In this document: positions 11,101 to 21,850 of the stretch, piece after piece
Layout of the letters: every line of letters begins with the position of its first letter
How positions within the stretch are numbered: position 1 is the stretch's first letter
From: Macrolepiota albuminosa
Lineage: Eukaryota > Basidiomycota > Agaricomycetes > Agaricales > Agaricaceae
DNA length: 64,000 nucleotides
Reading direction: 5' to 3'
Assembly: GCA_027475525.1 (NCBI GenBank)
Contig: JAMWFC010000113.1
Span: forward strand, 682,001 to 746,000
Notes under the pieces: generated by a model
Seen by the model: the letters and a program-made list of their open reading frames with translations, nothing else
What the model was told of the DNA's origin: nothing
Databases searched by the model: none
Made by a program: the position numbers and the translations under genes

Positions 11101-11625
11101 TGATAGGCTTCTACTCGGACTGAGCGCATCAAGGGACATTATAGGCCAACCGACACTTGACGTACGCAGGACTCTGGCGACCAGTTGGGAGTATAGAGCA
11201 GCTCTAGCTCTGGCAAACTACTACAGGATTTAGAAATTTATCCTAACCCCTAGCTACCAAGCCTTCAGCACTCTCCTTTCACCTAGCCCAAGGACGAAGG
11301 AGGCTCATAACATATAGCGCTAACACGACGGCGGGAGAGGACTATAACTAAACCCCGATCACTTCCAGAAGGAGCCAGCAGCAGGCGCTGCCATTGGACG
11401 AGGCACTTCAATCAGAAGTCTAAAGGGATCAATGACGGCGGCACTGGATATACTTAAATCCGACATCTGGACCTGACAGGAACTAATACAATGAGTAGCG
11501 CTGACATTAGCGCTCACGGCGTCTGTCGAGGATTTTCCGACCATACCCCGGAACGGCCTGGCCAATCGGAGTTATAGAAAAGTGAGCAGACTCGTACAAC
11601 TCTAAGTCAATATGGAGTCACCGCA

Positions 11626-11697
11626 GGTCGCCGTGGGTCATAACGCCGTTGGTCGCCGTCAGCCATGTGCACAAGGTCGCCGTTGACAGGTCGCCGT
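11626..11697 (+). promoter_or_regulatory. Four GGTCGCCGT repeats in the Gy1 LTR U3
   Basis: The 9-mer occurs at 11626, 11651, 11675 and 11689, ending about 80 bp before the TATA box. Spacing is irregular (25, 24, 14). A transcription-factor array is plausible; nothing proves it. Confidence 0.45.
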
Positions 11698-11776
11698 TAG
11701 AGTAAACCACGAGGAGAGGCGCTAGGAGGTAGCGCCGCAGATGGACTTGTATCTTGGCAAACACGGTAGCGCACTG

Positions 11777-11785
11777 TATATAAAA
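11777..11785 (+). promoter_or_regulatory. TATA box of the Gy1 LTR
   Basis: TATATAAAA, a near-consensus TATA element in the expected part of the LTR. In the 3' LTR it would fire into flanking DNA; the identical 5' copy would drive gag-pol. Confidence 0.6.
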
Positions 11786-12528
11786 TAGCTACTTTTCATG
11801 TATATAACAACGAATCGTAACCCCTCGAACACACAGTTACACTTAGCGTTCAACTCGCGCTAGCTTCCTTCGACTTCGTCACTAAGTCGGGCGCTAGCTT
11901 CGTCTATTTCGTCTTCATCGTTTGCGGTGCCACCTACGGGCACAATACGCTGCGCTATTCGTCTTTTCTCCAATATTCTTGCCTAAACTACGACGCTTAC
12001 CGTCTGCCAGGTAGCCCCCGAAGCGCTATAATCTAGCGCATCGTTTTACCACTTCCACTCGAGCACACCGGGACCCTGTCAGGACTCCTCACAACTATGT
12101 ACGCCAAGCGCTGGAGACGGCGTTGTACTGCGTATACGTCCAGCGCACCCAACCACAGTTGGCGTCATCAGCGGCATCTCTAGCCACTGTAACAAGGAGA
12201 GCCTGGCCATGCTCTCCATCAGCACTTCAGCTGGAGATTTGCTGCTTAGTTCTGTATCGAGAGCTTCTGTGCTCTCACTGGCTGTATTTGCTGGCATGAG
12301 GGATAATATTGTGGCTGACTGGTGATGATGCCCAAAAGTAGAACAGTAGCAGGTATGGTTTATGGCTACTGACCTGTGTAACAATGCATTGGGTGCGCTA
12401 AGATTTGAGGGAGTCTCAGGCAGTTTCCAGAGAACAAGTCAGAAACGAGTTAAATGGCAGGATTTGGTGTAAGTTGGCAAGAGTGTTCAGCAAGGAATAT
12501 GCGGTAAGAATAGTGTGCTAACGACAAA

Positions 12529-12744
12529 GTGTGCCTAAGTGAGGGAGATGCAAATATGAGTAAGTGTAGCAGAAGACACTGCAAGGAAACAAGAGGCTTA
12601 GTGACTGTTAAGCTGCATAGTGCCTGCCACAAGTGCAAGGCGTGTAGGTTCTGTAAGCATAACTGTGGCAAGCAGGCAAAGAGTGCTCAGACAGTTGACG
12701 ACTATGAACTTAGTCAGCTCAAAAGAAATTTGAATTGTAGGTGA
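12529..12744 (+). CDS. Small Cys-rich ORF, unknown
   Basis: A 71-codon frame with a dense Cys block (Cys-x2-Cys-x2-Cys-x2-Cys-x3-Cys near 12627-12668). It resembles a treble-clef or knuckle fragment but matches no family I can name. It lies in decayed DNA, so it may be chance. Confidence 0.2.
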   Translation: MCLSEGDANMSKCSRRHCKETRGLVTVKLHSACHKCKACRFCKHNCGKQAKSAQTVDDYELSQLKRNLNCR

Positions 12745-13263
12745 ACTGAGGGGTGTAAACAGGGTACTCTGTTCTGTGGTAACTAGTGACAATGGTAAGT
12801 ATTTATAGTGAGAAACTAGTTCCCCATCGCTAAGGGGCTAAGAGTCACCAAGGGATAGTGAACTGTAAGTAATGTAATTAAATGTCCTGTATTAAACTAA
12901 ATGTTGAGAAATGAAGCAAGCAAGCTGTCCATCTGGCTAAGGAAAGGGTGCCAGAGTAAATGTCAGGCTGTTCATCACAAGTAAATGACATTATTCCTAA
13001 TCCATAAGTGCTGTTGTCAGCTAGCCATGCCACATGCTGATTGATTGATGCCAGCTGTGATTTCAGCTGCCACTGGCGCTATCACTGATTGGATCTGTTG
13101 TTTGCTGTGTGTGGCTGCTGGGTAAGGTCTAAAATGGATAAATTGTGTGCGCCAAGGCCTAAAATGGATAAATTGTATGTGCCAAGTTTGGAACATGCAC
13201 AGCAAGGTGTCCAGAGCTGATGCCAAGCCTGCTGTTGATGTGCCTAGCCTATGTGAGGTCCTA

Positions 13264-13860
13264 TCACTGGGAGGTCAATTTTCCTCCTTCAATGGGCGCC
13301 TCATATGAGGGACCATAGTGGGGCATCACTCTCCAAGCTCCCATCCAAGCCAGGAAGTATGGCATCATTGCTGGCACACCAGCCATGCCAGGATAGTGTG
13401 CTTTGGCCATAAACTGGGGCAAAGGATGTGCCCCCATTGGCCCTCTCGCTAGTACAGGGGCAAGCTGCCCCCATCCTGACATTGCTTGAAGGCTGAATAG
13501 CCCCCATACTAGACTTGCTGGGATTGGCCCTCAGTGTGATGTGGCACATAAGTGCCCTGTACTGTCTGATGAGGTGGAAAACCACCCATGGGTTTGTTCT
13601 GGGGCATAAAGTTGCTCTGCATGAGTTGTTGTGGCAGATAGCCACTGATCACTGGCTGCTGCAATGGGTAGACCACTGCTGGTTGTTGCTGCTGCTGTGA
13701 GAAGCCCACAGCCTGTTGCAATTGTCCCCACTGGGGCACATTTTTGATAAGTGGGAGAGCCATCTGCCCCCCCTTCAGCCAATGGTAAGACCGACCGTGA
13801 AAACTCAAATAGTTGCTGCTGTTGCTGCTGCTCACTGGGTTCCACAGGCATGTTGTTCAT
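13264..13860 (-). pseudogene. Gln/Pro-rich ORF remnant, unknown
   Basis: Reading leftwards from ATG 13860, the frame has a poly-Gln start, then after a frame change a Gln/Pro/Met/Gly-rich sequence (13835-13509) and a further piece in frame 13482-13264. The shared style across three frames suggests one gene broken by two indels. No domain recognised. It could be a TE accessory protein or a low-complexity regulator. Confidence 0.35.
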
Positions 13861-14197
13861 GGTTGAAGAAAGAAAGGGAAAAAAGAAATTTTGAATTTTA
13901 CAATGTGTCTCAGCCACAGTTGCTGACCAACTCAGCCAAGCTGCAATCAGCACTGCCAATCAAATTAAGCACCAGTGTGCTTAACACCCTTGAACTCCAA
14001 ATAGTGGTCAAGTGCCACTAGCTTGGAGCAATGGGAGTATGGCTCCCATGTTGTGTCTCCAAGGGACCAACATACCTCAAACTTGAGTGTATTCTGCTCA
14101 GTTCACCAGTGCCCAATTATGCACTCAATGAACCATTCATCATTGTCTCATGCCCCAAAGTCATAGGGGCCTGGAGTTACTCTGTTAGGGAATAACT

Positions 14198-14480
14198 GTA
14201 ACGGCCCAAGTTGATATTATGTTATACATCTTGCTATTATGTGATGTAACGTCGCATTTATACTAGTGTTTATAGTTATTTGGAGTTAGAGTTCTTTTTC
14301 TTGTGTTTACATAGCTGAAATTGAGATGCTAGTCTGATTCACTCATGTGACTAAGGACTTAGAATTCTTACTATTGTAATTACATTACATTTTTTTGAAT
14401 CTTCTGGTTCTCAGCTATCAGCTATTGGCACTCTGTCAAACTTGTTGAACTCTATCAGCTTCTCTGTTTCTTACACAGCC
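14198..14480 (+). repeat. Possible 5' LTR of Gypsy relic Gy2
   Basis: Starts TGTAACGGCC, a common LTR beginning in basidiomycete Gypsy elements, and lies just upstream of gag-like coding sequence. The right end is uncertain, and no second copy is present to confirm it. Confidence 0.35.
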
Positions 14481-14550
14481 ACTCTAAAAAATTTCAGTCG
14501 AGAATACTCGGTCCAATATAGTCAATCCTCATGGAGATAAAGCGCCTGAT

Positions 14551-17090
14551 GTGTCCAGTCTGGACAGTGGACAGCATGTGGAAACAACGACAAAGTTGTC
14601 AACATACTTACCTCTGTCCAAGCGCAACGAGGAGCAAGAGCCCTCAACCTCAGTCACTAGTGAAGGGTTTGGAATGCCAGGGGGCCTATCTGTGAAGCAG
14701 ATGAAGGGGATTCTGACCCTGGCCCTTGGAGGTGGCATCCTGGTAGCTATGTCAACTGGGGCCAAGGTGGGTCCAGCTGGACCTGAGTGGAAGCAGACAG
14801 TATCCTTTTGGGCAGCAGAGCCCAAGGACCAGGCATTGTGGGCACTGTAGTTGGAGGAGGTACACTTAGGCACCGGAATGGCGGAAAGCTCACCATTTTG
14901 TCCAGCCAAGGCAGAGCAAGGAGGGGGTGGAGGTAGGGAAACACCCCCACATACGAGGTCAGGAGCACACTATGGGGCATCTGTAGTGCAAGCAAGATCC
15001 GCATTGCGTCAGGAGGTACGCACCATGGTCAAAAGTGAGCCCAAGGGTGAGGGCAATGTAAATACATTGCAGGTGAAGGCTGAATAGGAAGGGGACGGCG
15101 TAGGTCACCAAGCATATGTGGAGGATGCATCCTCAGATGAGGAGGAGCAGGACAGGGTGTCATCCACACTCAGAGTGCAATTGAAGATTGTACTTGCGAA
15201 GTATTTGCAGGTGACAAAGGAAACAATGCAAGCGCACCTGCAGCTGTATGTGGTAAAGCACATCCAGATGATGAGGTGCTGCCAGCAGGTGGTGCCCCCT
15301 GAAGATTCAGAAGGGTATGTCAAGCTGTTTGCTCAAATCTTTGAGCTTGAGGTGTAGCAGTACCTCGAGCGCAAGAGGATGAGGAGTAGTATGGCGTCTA
15401 CTGCTACACCAACAAGCTCAGTGGGATACGACTCCCTGTGGTTCAATTGTACCCCAGGAATAGAGGAGGCAATGGAACTGCTAGAGGTGCCCAAGAAGGC
15501 TGACAAGTCTCAGGAAGACTTTGCACAGCAGCACGCTGCTGCCAGCAGGCAGAGGTACTCAATGGGGATGGATAATGAGGAGGAGTCAACAGTCAAAACG
15601 GAGGTGTGAGGAGTGAGATGGGGGCAGAATACCGCCCGATACAGGGTGAAGGAGTCTCAGACTCTGGGGAAGAAGTAGAGTCACTGCAAGTGCAGGTGGA
15701 GCAGCTGGGGCTGGTGAGGCTGGTGAGGCAAGTGGAGCCGCAGTGGGACCAGCAGGTGGCAATGGCCAATACTATGGCTGAGCAAATCAATTTCCAGAGA
15801 ATGAGGAACCAGGACCTCTGAGTTCGGGAAGAGTCGCAGGTCGATGATCAAGGCATTGTATTTGAAGGCGTCAATGGCATGATGCCTGTTGATAACATGC
15901 GTTGACAGTATGTGCAAGGGCAACAGGCCACAGGTGGCCCAAGACACAATAGCACCATGTGCAGAGAGGTCAGGGGCAAGAGCCACAAGTCACCCAGTCA
16001 GCAGGCAGCCAGTGGGCGATAGCAGGGGGGCAAGGTAGTGCAATCTGTTGCGCTTGAGGCACCAGGGAACATGCCTGGGATGAATGAGGTGGCTAGGGTG
16101 CATAGGGAGAACATGCATGATTGGTTGATCCGACTAGTAGATGACGCACTGGGAGCGCGTTTCAATTTTCCTGAAGGGGTTAAGCCCTGTAGGGCGAAGG
16201 CAAAGACTATATGGTCTTATACTGGGGGTTACCAGTTTTTGCAGCTCAAGGACTGGGCCATTGACATGTGCTATCATCTGGCAGCATGCCACTATGGGGG
16301 AGATGATATGGATCATGAGCAAGTGTTTGTATTGCAGGAGTTCTTGGAAGGAGAGGCAAAGGTGTGGTATTGCCACCATATCCTGCATACAAATCGAACA
16401 GTCCAGGAGTGGACATTCAAGGATGTTCTCATTGGACTGTACAATTGGTTTGTAAGCCCGTCGACTATGCAGGATGTGTGTGAGGCCTTTTGGAAGGTGC
16501 AGTATAGCGAGAAGATGGACATGCAAGGGTTTTATGATGTGCTTCAGGAGCACACTCAGAATATGGCTGTCTACCCAGATGAGTATACTATATGTGAGGC
16601 GTTCCTGGACGGACTGCTCTCAGAGATGAGGAGGTCACTGATCTGCAACAATAATTTGTCTCCTGAGATCAATACCGTAGATGAGTTTTTGGTGTATGCT
16701 GTACGATATGAGCAGTCGCTAAAGACAGCAACACACTACGAGCAGCAGACGACGAGGTGGCAGACGCCTCAGCAGACGGTTGATAAAATTGGCATGTTCA
16801 TGATGCGGTGAGCCAACCTGGTGTTGGGTAGCACCCCGCAGATTGTGGCTTGTGATGATAAAAAGGGGAACAGGGCTGCCCAACAGGGAGGTGGAGATGA
16901 GAAGCCACAGAGGAACGGGCCAAGAACAAAGGACATGTGCAGGTTCAGGGCCAGCTGCGTAAAGACAAGGGTGGAGGCCTGAGGACAGGGCCAAAGATTG
17001 TGAGTAAGGCAAGAATGCCTGGCACCCAGCAGTGCTTTAGCAGTGAGGTGTGCGATCATTTCGCGAATTCTCCTAAGTGTCCCTAGTATA
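14551..17090 (+). pseudogene. Gag of Gypsy relic Gy2
   Basis: Several frames that together follow a familiar basidiomycete Gag: Ser/Thr-rich start (14551-14850), acidic linkers (15118-15357, 15379-15609, 15606-15821) and a well-preserved capsid-like domain at 16038-16811 (Trp, Tyr and Phe pattern of the Retrotrans_gag family). The zinc knuckle at about 17033-17083 has lost a Cys: it reads Cys-Phe-Ser-Ser where Cys-x2-Cys is expected. At least four frame breaks or stops, so not functional. Confidence 0.75.
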
Positions 17091-17413
17091 GGCTGCGGGA
17101 CCATGTGCAGCTTTGGGCTGCCCATATGGTTGATGGCAGCGATGAGGAGACAAGTGAGGCAGGCAGCAGGCCAAGAGGGGACTCGGAGGCCGAATTAGCT
17201 GACAGTGAAGCGAGTGACAATGAACGTGCAGTAGAGGAGGATGACAACTTGGTGACCATGGATGTGTACGCCAATGACTACTATAGTTGTGATAGCAACT
17301 CAGAACACTTGGTGGTGCTCACAGACTATCCAGAGGATGAGTATGATTGTCTGGAAGGAGACCAGCATGTTTGGATGTGGTGAGTAACGCTGCATAAGGC
17401 CTCAACAAAGCTG

Positions 17414-17815
17414 ATGTGCCCGAGGTATAGGCAAGATAAAAAGGTGTGTTTGGTGACATACGTGAAGGTGAATGGTAGTCCTGCATGGACGTTGTGGGAC
17501 TCAGGAAGTACCATGTTGGGAATCACACCCCAGTTTGTGCATGTGCACCAGATTTGTGTTAACAAATTGGAGGAGCCCATAACTCTCCAGTTGGGGACAA
17601 TGGGCAGTAGGTCGGTAGTCCAGTTTGGGATGAAGGCCAAGGTGGCTGTGGGAGGGGTGTCCACAATGGGGTACCTTGATGTAGCAAACTTTGATTGCTA
17701 TGACATGATTATTTGCATGCCATTCATGCGCAAGAATGGAGTCCTGCCGGACTTTAGCAAGGATGAGGTAGTTGTTAATGGTGAACAACTGAAGGCAGAG
17801 CAAGTGGTCTTGTAA
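17414..17815 (+). pseudogene. Retropepsin domain of Gy2
   Basis: Asp-Ser-Gly-Ser active-site motif at about 17499-17510 and the second block Tyr-Asp-Met-Ile-Ile-x-Met-Pro-Phe-Met at about 17699-17730. The domain frame is open, but it is cut off from gag and pol by stops. An acidic frame (17105-17383) precedes it. Confidence 0.7.
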
Positions 17816-18509
17816 GACACAAATGGACACCTGCATTGACAGAGGGCAACCAAGAAGCGCCGTAACAAGAACTGACTCCATTGTCACCGATGCAAGGCAG
17901 CGGTGGAGGAGGTGAGAGAGGAAGTTGAGTCTGTAGCCAGTCTACCGGTGGATTTGCCATGCCTGATGATGACCAAGGAGGAGTTTCAGGCGAGTCAAAT
18001 GGTTTGCCCTGGGACAGTGAGGAACAGAGACACCAGGATGGATGCCGGAGTGGAGATGAGGCAAGCAGTGCGAGCATCGAAAGAGTGTCAGCCAACGACA
18101 TCAAAGGTCAAAGTAGAGGACCTTGTAACAGAGGAAGAGGAGCAGCAATGGGCCACAGAGGTGGCGTCAGTGGCAGGCACCGGGTGCTCCCTGTGGAACC
18201 AGCCCTGTGTTGCACCCAAAGTGCAATGGGCCTATGACCCGCAGATGCCACAGGAGTGGAACAAGTTGGTGGCTTCAATGTGCATCCGGAATGTATGCAG
18301 AGGGTCTAGTAGAGGCAAGGTGTATTGCCTGGCTACTCCAGATGAAGTGTCAGCGCCTTCAGAAATTATGTTTGAGGGGACGGTGCAGTCAGCGCTGGGG
18401 CTGCTACTGCAACTGAATGTTGGAGATGGCAGCGGTGAGCGCCTGCAGGTGCTCGATGACAGGTTCTGTGGGCATCTGCAGGGGGTGGTGAACAGCCACC
18501 AGCTGGTCG

Positions 18510-18663
18510 ACAAAGGCAAGAGGCCAGAGGTAGATGTTGAGCTGCTGCACCAGCAGTGGCAGAGGGAATATGCTGATATTGTCAATACAAAGGCAAGAGG
18601 CCAGAGGTAGATGTTGAGCTGCTGCACCAGCAGTGGCAGAGGGAATATGCTGATATTGTCAAT
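18510..18663. repeat. 77-bp tandem duplication 8
   Basis: Exact units 18510-18586 and 18587-18663, in the Gy2 linker. Confidence 0.95.
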
Positions 18664-18871
18664 GGGACAAAGGAGAGTTGCCTCTCTGGAGGGATGTCAA
18701 TCATGAGATAAATCTCATTGACAACAATAAGTGGTATAAATATCATTTGCATTGCAGGACCAGTTGCAGGATAAGACCAACCGGTACTTGAATGCATCTT
18801 GGTGGGAGGTGAGGCTGGCGGCGCAGGCAGCGCCACTGTTGTGCATTCCAAGAAAGATGGGACATTGCGCA

Positions 18872-19025
18872 CAGCGCTGGATGTGTGGCAGTGCAATGAT
18901 AACACTATTAAGGACGTGACGCCCCTGCCAGACCAGGAGGTCATCCAGCAGCGCTGGATGTGTGGCAGTGCAATGATAACACTATTAAGGACGTGACGCC
19001 CCTGCCAGACCAGGAGGTCATCCAG
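18872..19025. repeat. 77-bp tandem duplication 9
   Basis: Exact units 18872-18948 and 18949-19025, in the Gy2 RT. Confidence 0.95.
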
Positions 19026-19592
19026 AGGATGTGGCTTGGGCAAAGGTGCGGTCAAAAATTGACCTGACTGATGTGTATGAGGAGGTGCACATACGTACTT
19101 CCAACATACACAAGACACTGTTTGCGGGACATAAGACAAGGTGATCCCCTCTCATGTATGCTATTCACCTAGCTATTGAATTCCTTGCCCAAATGATTAG
19201 AGATTTGCCCTTAAAGGGCATAAACATTGGAGATGAGATTGAATGCCTAATCACCACCCTTTTTACCAATGACACTACCATCTACCTAGGAAAGGAAGAT
19301 AGTTTCCATGACCTCAAAGGTATTCTAAAAAACTGGTGTACAGCATCAGGTGCAAAATTTAACATCCTGAAAACTATGATAGTTCCAGTGGGTACAAAAG
19401 AGCACAGAAATGCCCTGACAGATAACAACATGGAAATCAACCACAAATGAGAGGGCTATTTTAACAGATATCAAAATAGCTGGTGAGGGAGAAACCACAT
19501 GCCTTCTAAGTGCTTTTATAGGAAATGGCATTGAGCACACCAACATTTGGATACCAACTATAGAGGCGATAGTTAAAGATCTCAAAAGATGG

Positions 19593-20284
19593 TGATGAGC
19601 TCCCATTATAGATGTCCACAGATAGCACCAACACAAGCACCTCACATTGGCACACTGGTACCACCAGGAGCAGCATGCCGTAGCACTCCAGAGGCTAATT
19701 TTTGCATATTTTTATGTTAATAACTTGCAGCTGGAGCCTCTAATTACTCCAGGACCACCTTCATAGCACCACCTATTCTTAGCACCACTCTTGACGCCCT
19801 GCCACACCTTGCCACTCACACTCCAGGGCTATATACAGACATGGACACTTGGCATCAGTCAATCCAGAATGATGTTTTTAGCTGGTGGCAGTGCTTATAG
19901 GAGGAATGATGAAGTATTTTCATGACAGACAGCTTGGAGTTTCACCTTACATTATCAATTTAGCAGTAGGAATTGTATCCCAACATTTCGGTCACCCTAT
20001 GCAACAGACTACCTTTTGTTGACTATGTCAGCAAGAGGACTCTGCTTTAGTTATCTCTCTCTCTCCCTCTATCTACAGTTTCTTAGCGCTTTGCAACTAT
20101 GGCAAGGCATTTGTGCTTAGATCTGCTAAGCAATCTTGTCATTTTATCATCTCTTTTAGGTGCTAACACTTAGCACCTCTTAGCAATTTCTTTCAGTGCC
20201 TCTTAGCACCTTTCCTTGACAAGCTATATTGACTAAGTAGCTGTACTAGTGATAGTGCACCTCAGCTCAATTTGGGTGTCATCA
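19593..20284 (+). repeat. 692-bp LTR-like insertion in the LINE
   Basis: Termini TGATGA and TCATCA are perfect 6-bp inverted repeats, and ATGG flanks both ends (19589-19592 and 20285-20288) as a target duplication. The LINE protein resumes exactly where it was broken. A TATATA motif near 19838 fits a solo LTR. No coding capacity. Confidence 0.7.
20158..20178. other. Perfect 9-bp palindrome
   Basis: AGGTGCTAA and its reverse complement separated by CAC, within a short patch rich in TTAGCACCT words (20100-20215). Confidence 0.5.
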
Positions 20285-21202
20285 ATGGGGAAGGAGCAAT
20301 TCCACCTTAGAAGGCAGATGCCTTATTGTGGGTATGGTGGTAGGTGGTAGATCACAGTACCATACCTGGGTACAAGGTATGCCTGCACAAATAGAAAACC
20401 TCTTAACAAAGATGATTAGGGACTTCATATGGAGAAGAGATATCATGCCTATGTTAGGAATGAACACATTACACCTTCCTATCAAACAAGGAGGGCATAA
20501 GGTCCTAGATATAAAGATAAAAAATGAGGCCATTAAACTGATGAAGGCACAGCAGTACCTAAAAATGGACTCAGAACATCTGAAGTGGGCCTACATGTAG
20601 TTCTGAGGCTTATAGGTAGTTCTAGAAAGTCTCCTCTGATCCACACTGCTTCTTGACAATAACCTTGATGTATTGAAGGTTTTGAGTGCTTACAGAATAT
20701 CAACTATTCTGAAGTGCAGAGGGTTCTCAACAAACTTCAGCCTAAGCAATTCACTTCCTGGGAATCACTGAGCCTTTGCCTAGCAATTTCCTGGTTATTC
20801 TCTACTCTATTTGGACTATTTATACTAATTTTCCAGTGCACAGACTACCAGATCACATGACTTTTTGCTCTTGACCTCCCAGCATTCCTGATTTAATTTG
20901 TTGTTCCATTTTTCATTTTGGTGATGCATGTTTCAGTGCCACCATTCCATTCATCTCTTCCTTCCTCTATTCAATGCATATGCCACCATTTCATTTATCT
21001 CTTCCTTCCTCCATTCAATTCCTGTGCCACCATTCCATTTATCTCTTCTATTCATCAAAACATTCCAATCTGGTTATTTGTAGATCAGATCTTCCATTGA
21101 TCTGGATCACTCCAGATTGATGCCAATCCACTCTATTTGCCAGCCCCATGCTTCCCCTCCCTGTCAGGTTCTGCTGAGTTGGGGGCTTTCCAGGAAAGCA
21201 AC

Positions 21203-21720
21203 TGTCAGGGGACTCCTCATTTCTTCCTTTTCTCACTCCTTATCTCTTCACTATCTCTTCATTCATTCTCTTATTTCTTCTGACATTATTCATTTTACTG
21301 TTTCTATTCTTTCAACACTATCTGTTAGTACTACTCTCAGCCCTTGAGATGCTCTGGTTCTTTAGCTACCATTCAGACAAGTGTGGGCCCTTCAGCACCG
21401 CTTCCAGACTGCTTATATAAGCCGGAGTTTGCCTTTCTGACTTCTAAAGTCCGGAGTTTTCCTGCCTTGTTTGCACAGTTGTTTGGTTAGTCAATTTTCG
21501 AGTTTTTAAGGTTTTGTTGTACTGTACAGTTGTTTTCCACACTTCAGAAGCCCCAGAAGCGTCCAACCTGGCATAGGAAATCCCTAGACTTGTTCTCTTT
21601 GGATCTCCCTCTGCCAGGTGAGTAGTTATTATGATATTGTCAGTACATACTCTAATACACTTTGGATCTCCCTCTGCCAGCTGTGTGACTGAGCCACAGC
21701 CTCTAGAGGTTGCCCTTACA
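21203..21720 (+). repeat. Nested solo LTR inside the solo LTR
   Basis: About 518 bp, starting TGTCAGGGGA and ending CCCTTACA, flanked by the 5-bp duplication GCAAC (21198-21202 and 21721-21725). A TATATAAG box lies near 21413. The host LTR sequence resumes precisely after it. Confidence 0.7.
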
Positions 21721-21850
21721 GCAACGCCCTTATAAGGCAGACTTGATCTATGTGTACTTGGGTATCTGGAACTCAGCCTCTAGAGGTTGCCCTTACAGCA
21801 ACGCCCTTATAAGGCAGACTTGATCTATGTGTACTTGGGTATCTGGAACT
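21697..21850. repeat. 77-bp tandem duplication 10
   Basis: Exact units 21697-21773 and 21774-21850, across the nested LTR boundary. Confidence 0.95.

Larger units (their letters stand above)
11101..12078 (+). repeat. 3' LTR of Gy1 (right end approximate)
   Basis: Begins with TG immediately after the purine tract, contains a strong TATA box (11777-11785) and a cluster of GGTCGCCGT repeats upstream of it. It has the same TAGCG/CGCTA-rich composition as the rest of Gy1. The sequence becomes CpG-poor and different in style between about 12080 and 12180. A CA end fits at 12078, but the 5' LTR is outside the window, so the boundary cannot be confirmed. Confidence 0.55.
12079..14197. other. CpG-poor relic sequence
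   Basis: No intact gene recognised. A 30-bp unit is repeated twice at 13124-13183. Contents I could pick out are listed separately: a small Cys-rich frame at 12529-12744 and a Gln/Pro-rich minus-strand frame at 13860-13264. The sequence is rich in TG and CA and poor in CG, unlike Gy1 to its left. Confidence 0.5.
17903..19125 (+). pseudogene. Linker and truncated RT of Gy2
   Basis: A Glu/Val-rich linker frame (17903-18610) is followed by broken RT fingers: Pro-Leu-Leu-Cys-Ile-Pro-Arg-Lys near 18834, the Leu-Pro-Asp-Gln block near 18925 and again in the duplicate near 19002, and motif A Lys-Ile-Asp-Leu-Thr-Asp at about 19051. The sequence stops abruptly at about 19125, just before motif B, and changes to LINE RT. 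Two 77-bp duplications lie inside. Confidence 0.7.

Noticed and set aside
12529..12744. Metallothionein or secreted Cys-rich effector
   Set aside because: No signal peptide, and it lies in relic DNA; kept only as a low-confidence ORF.
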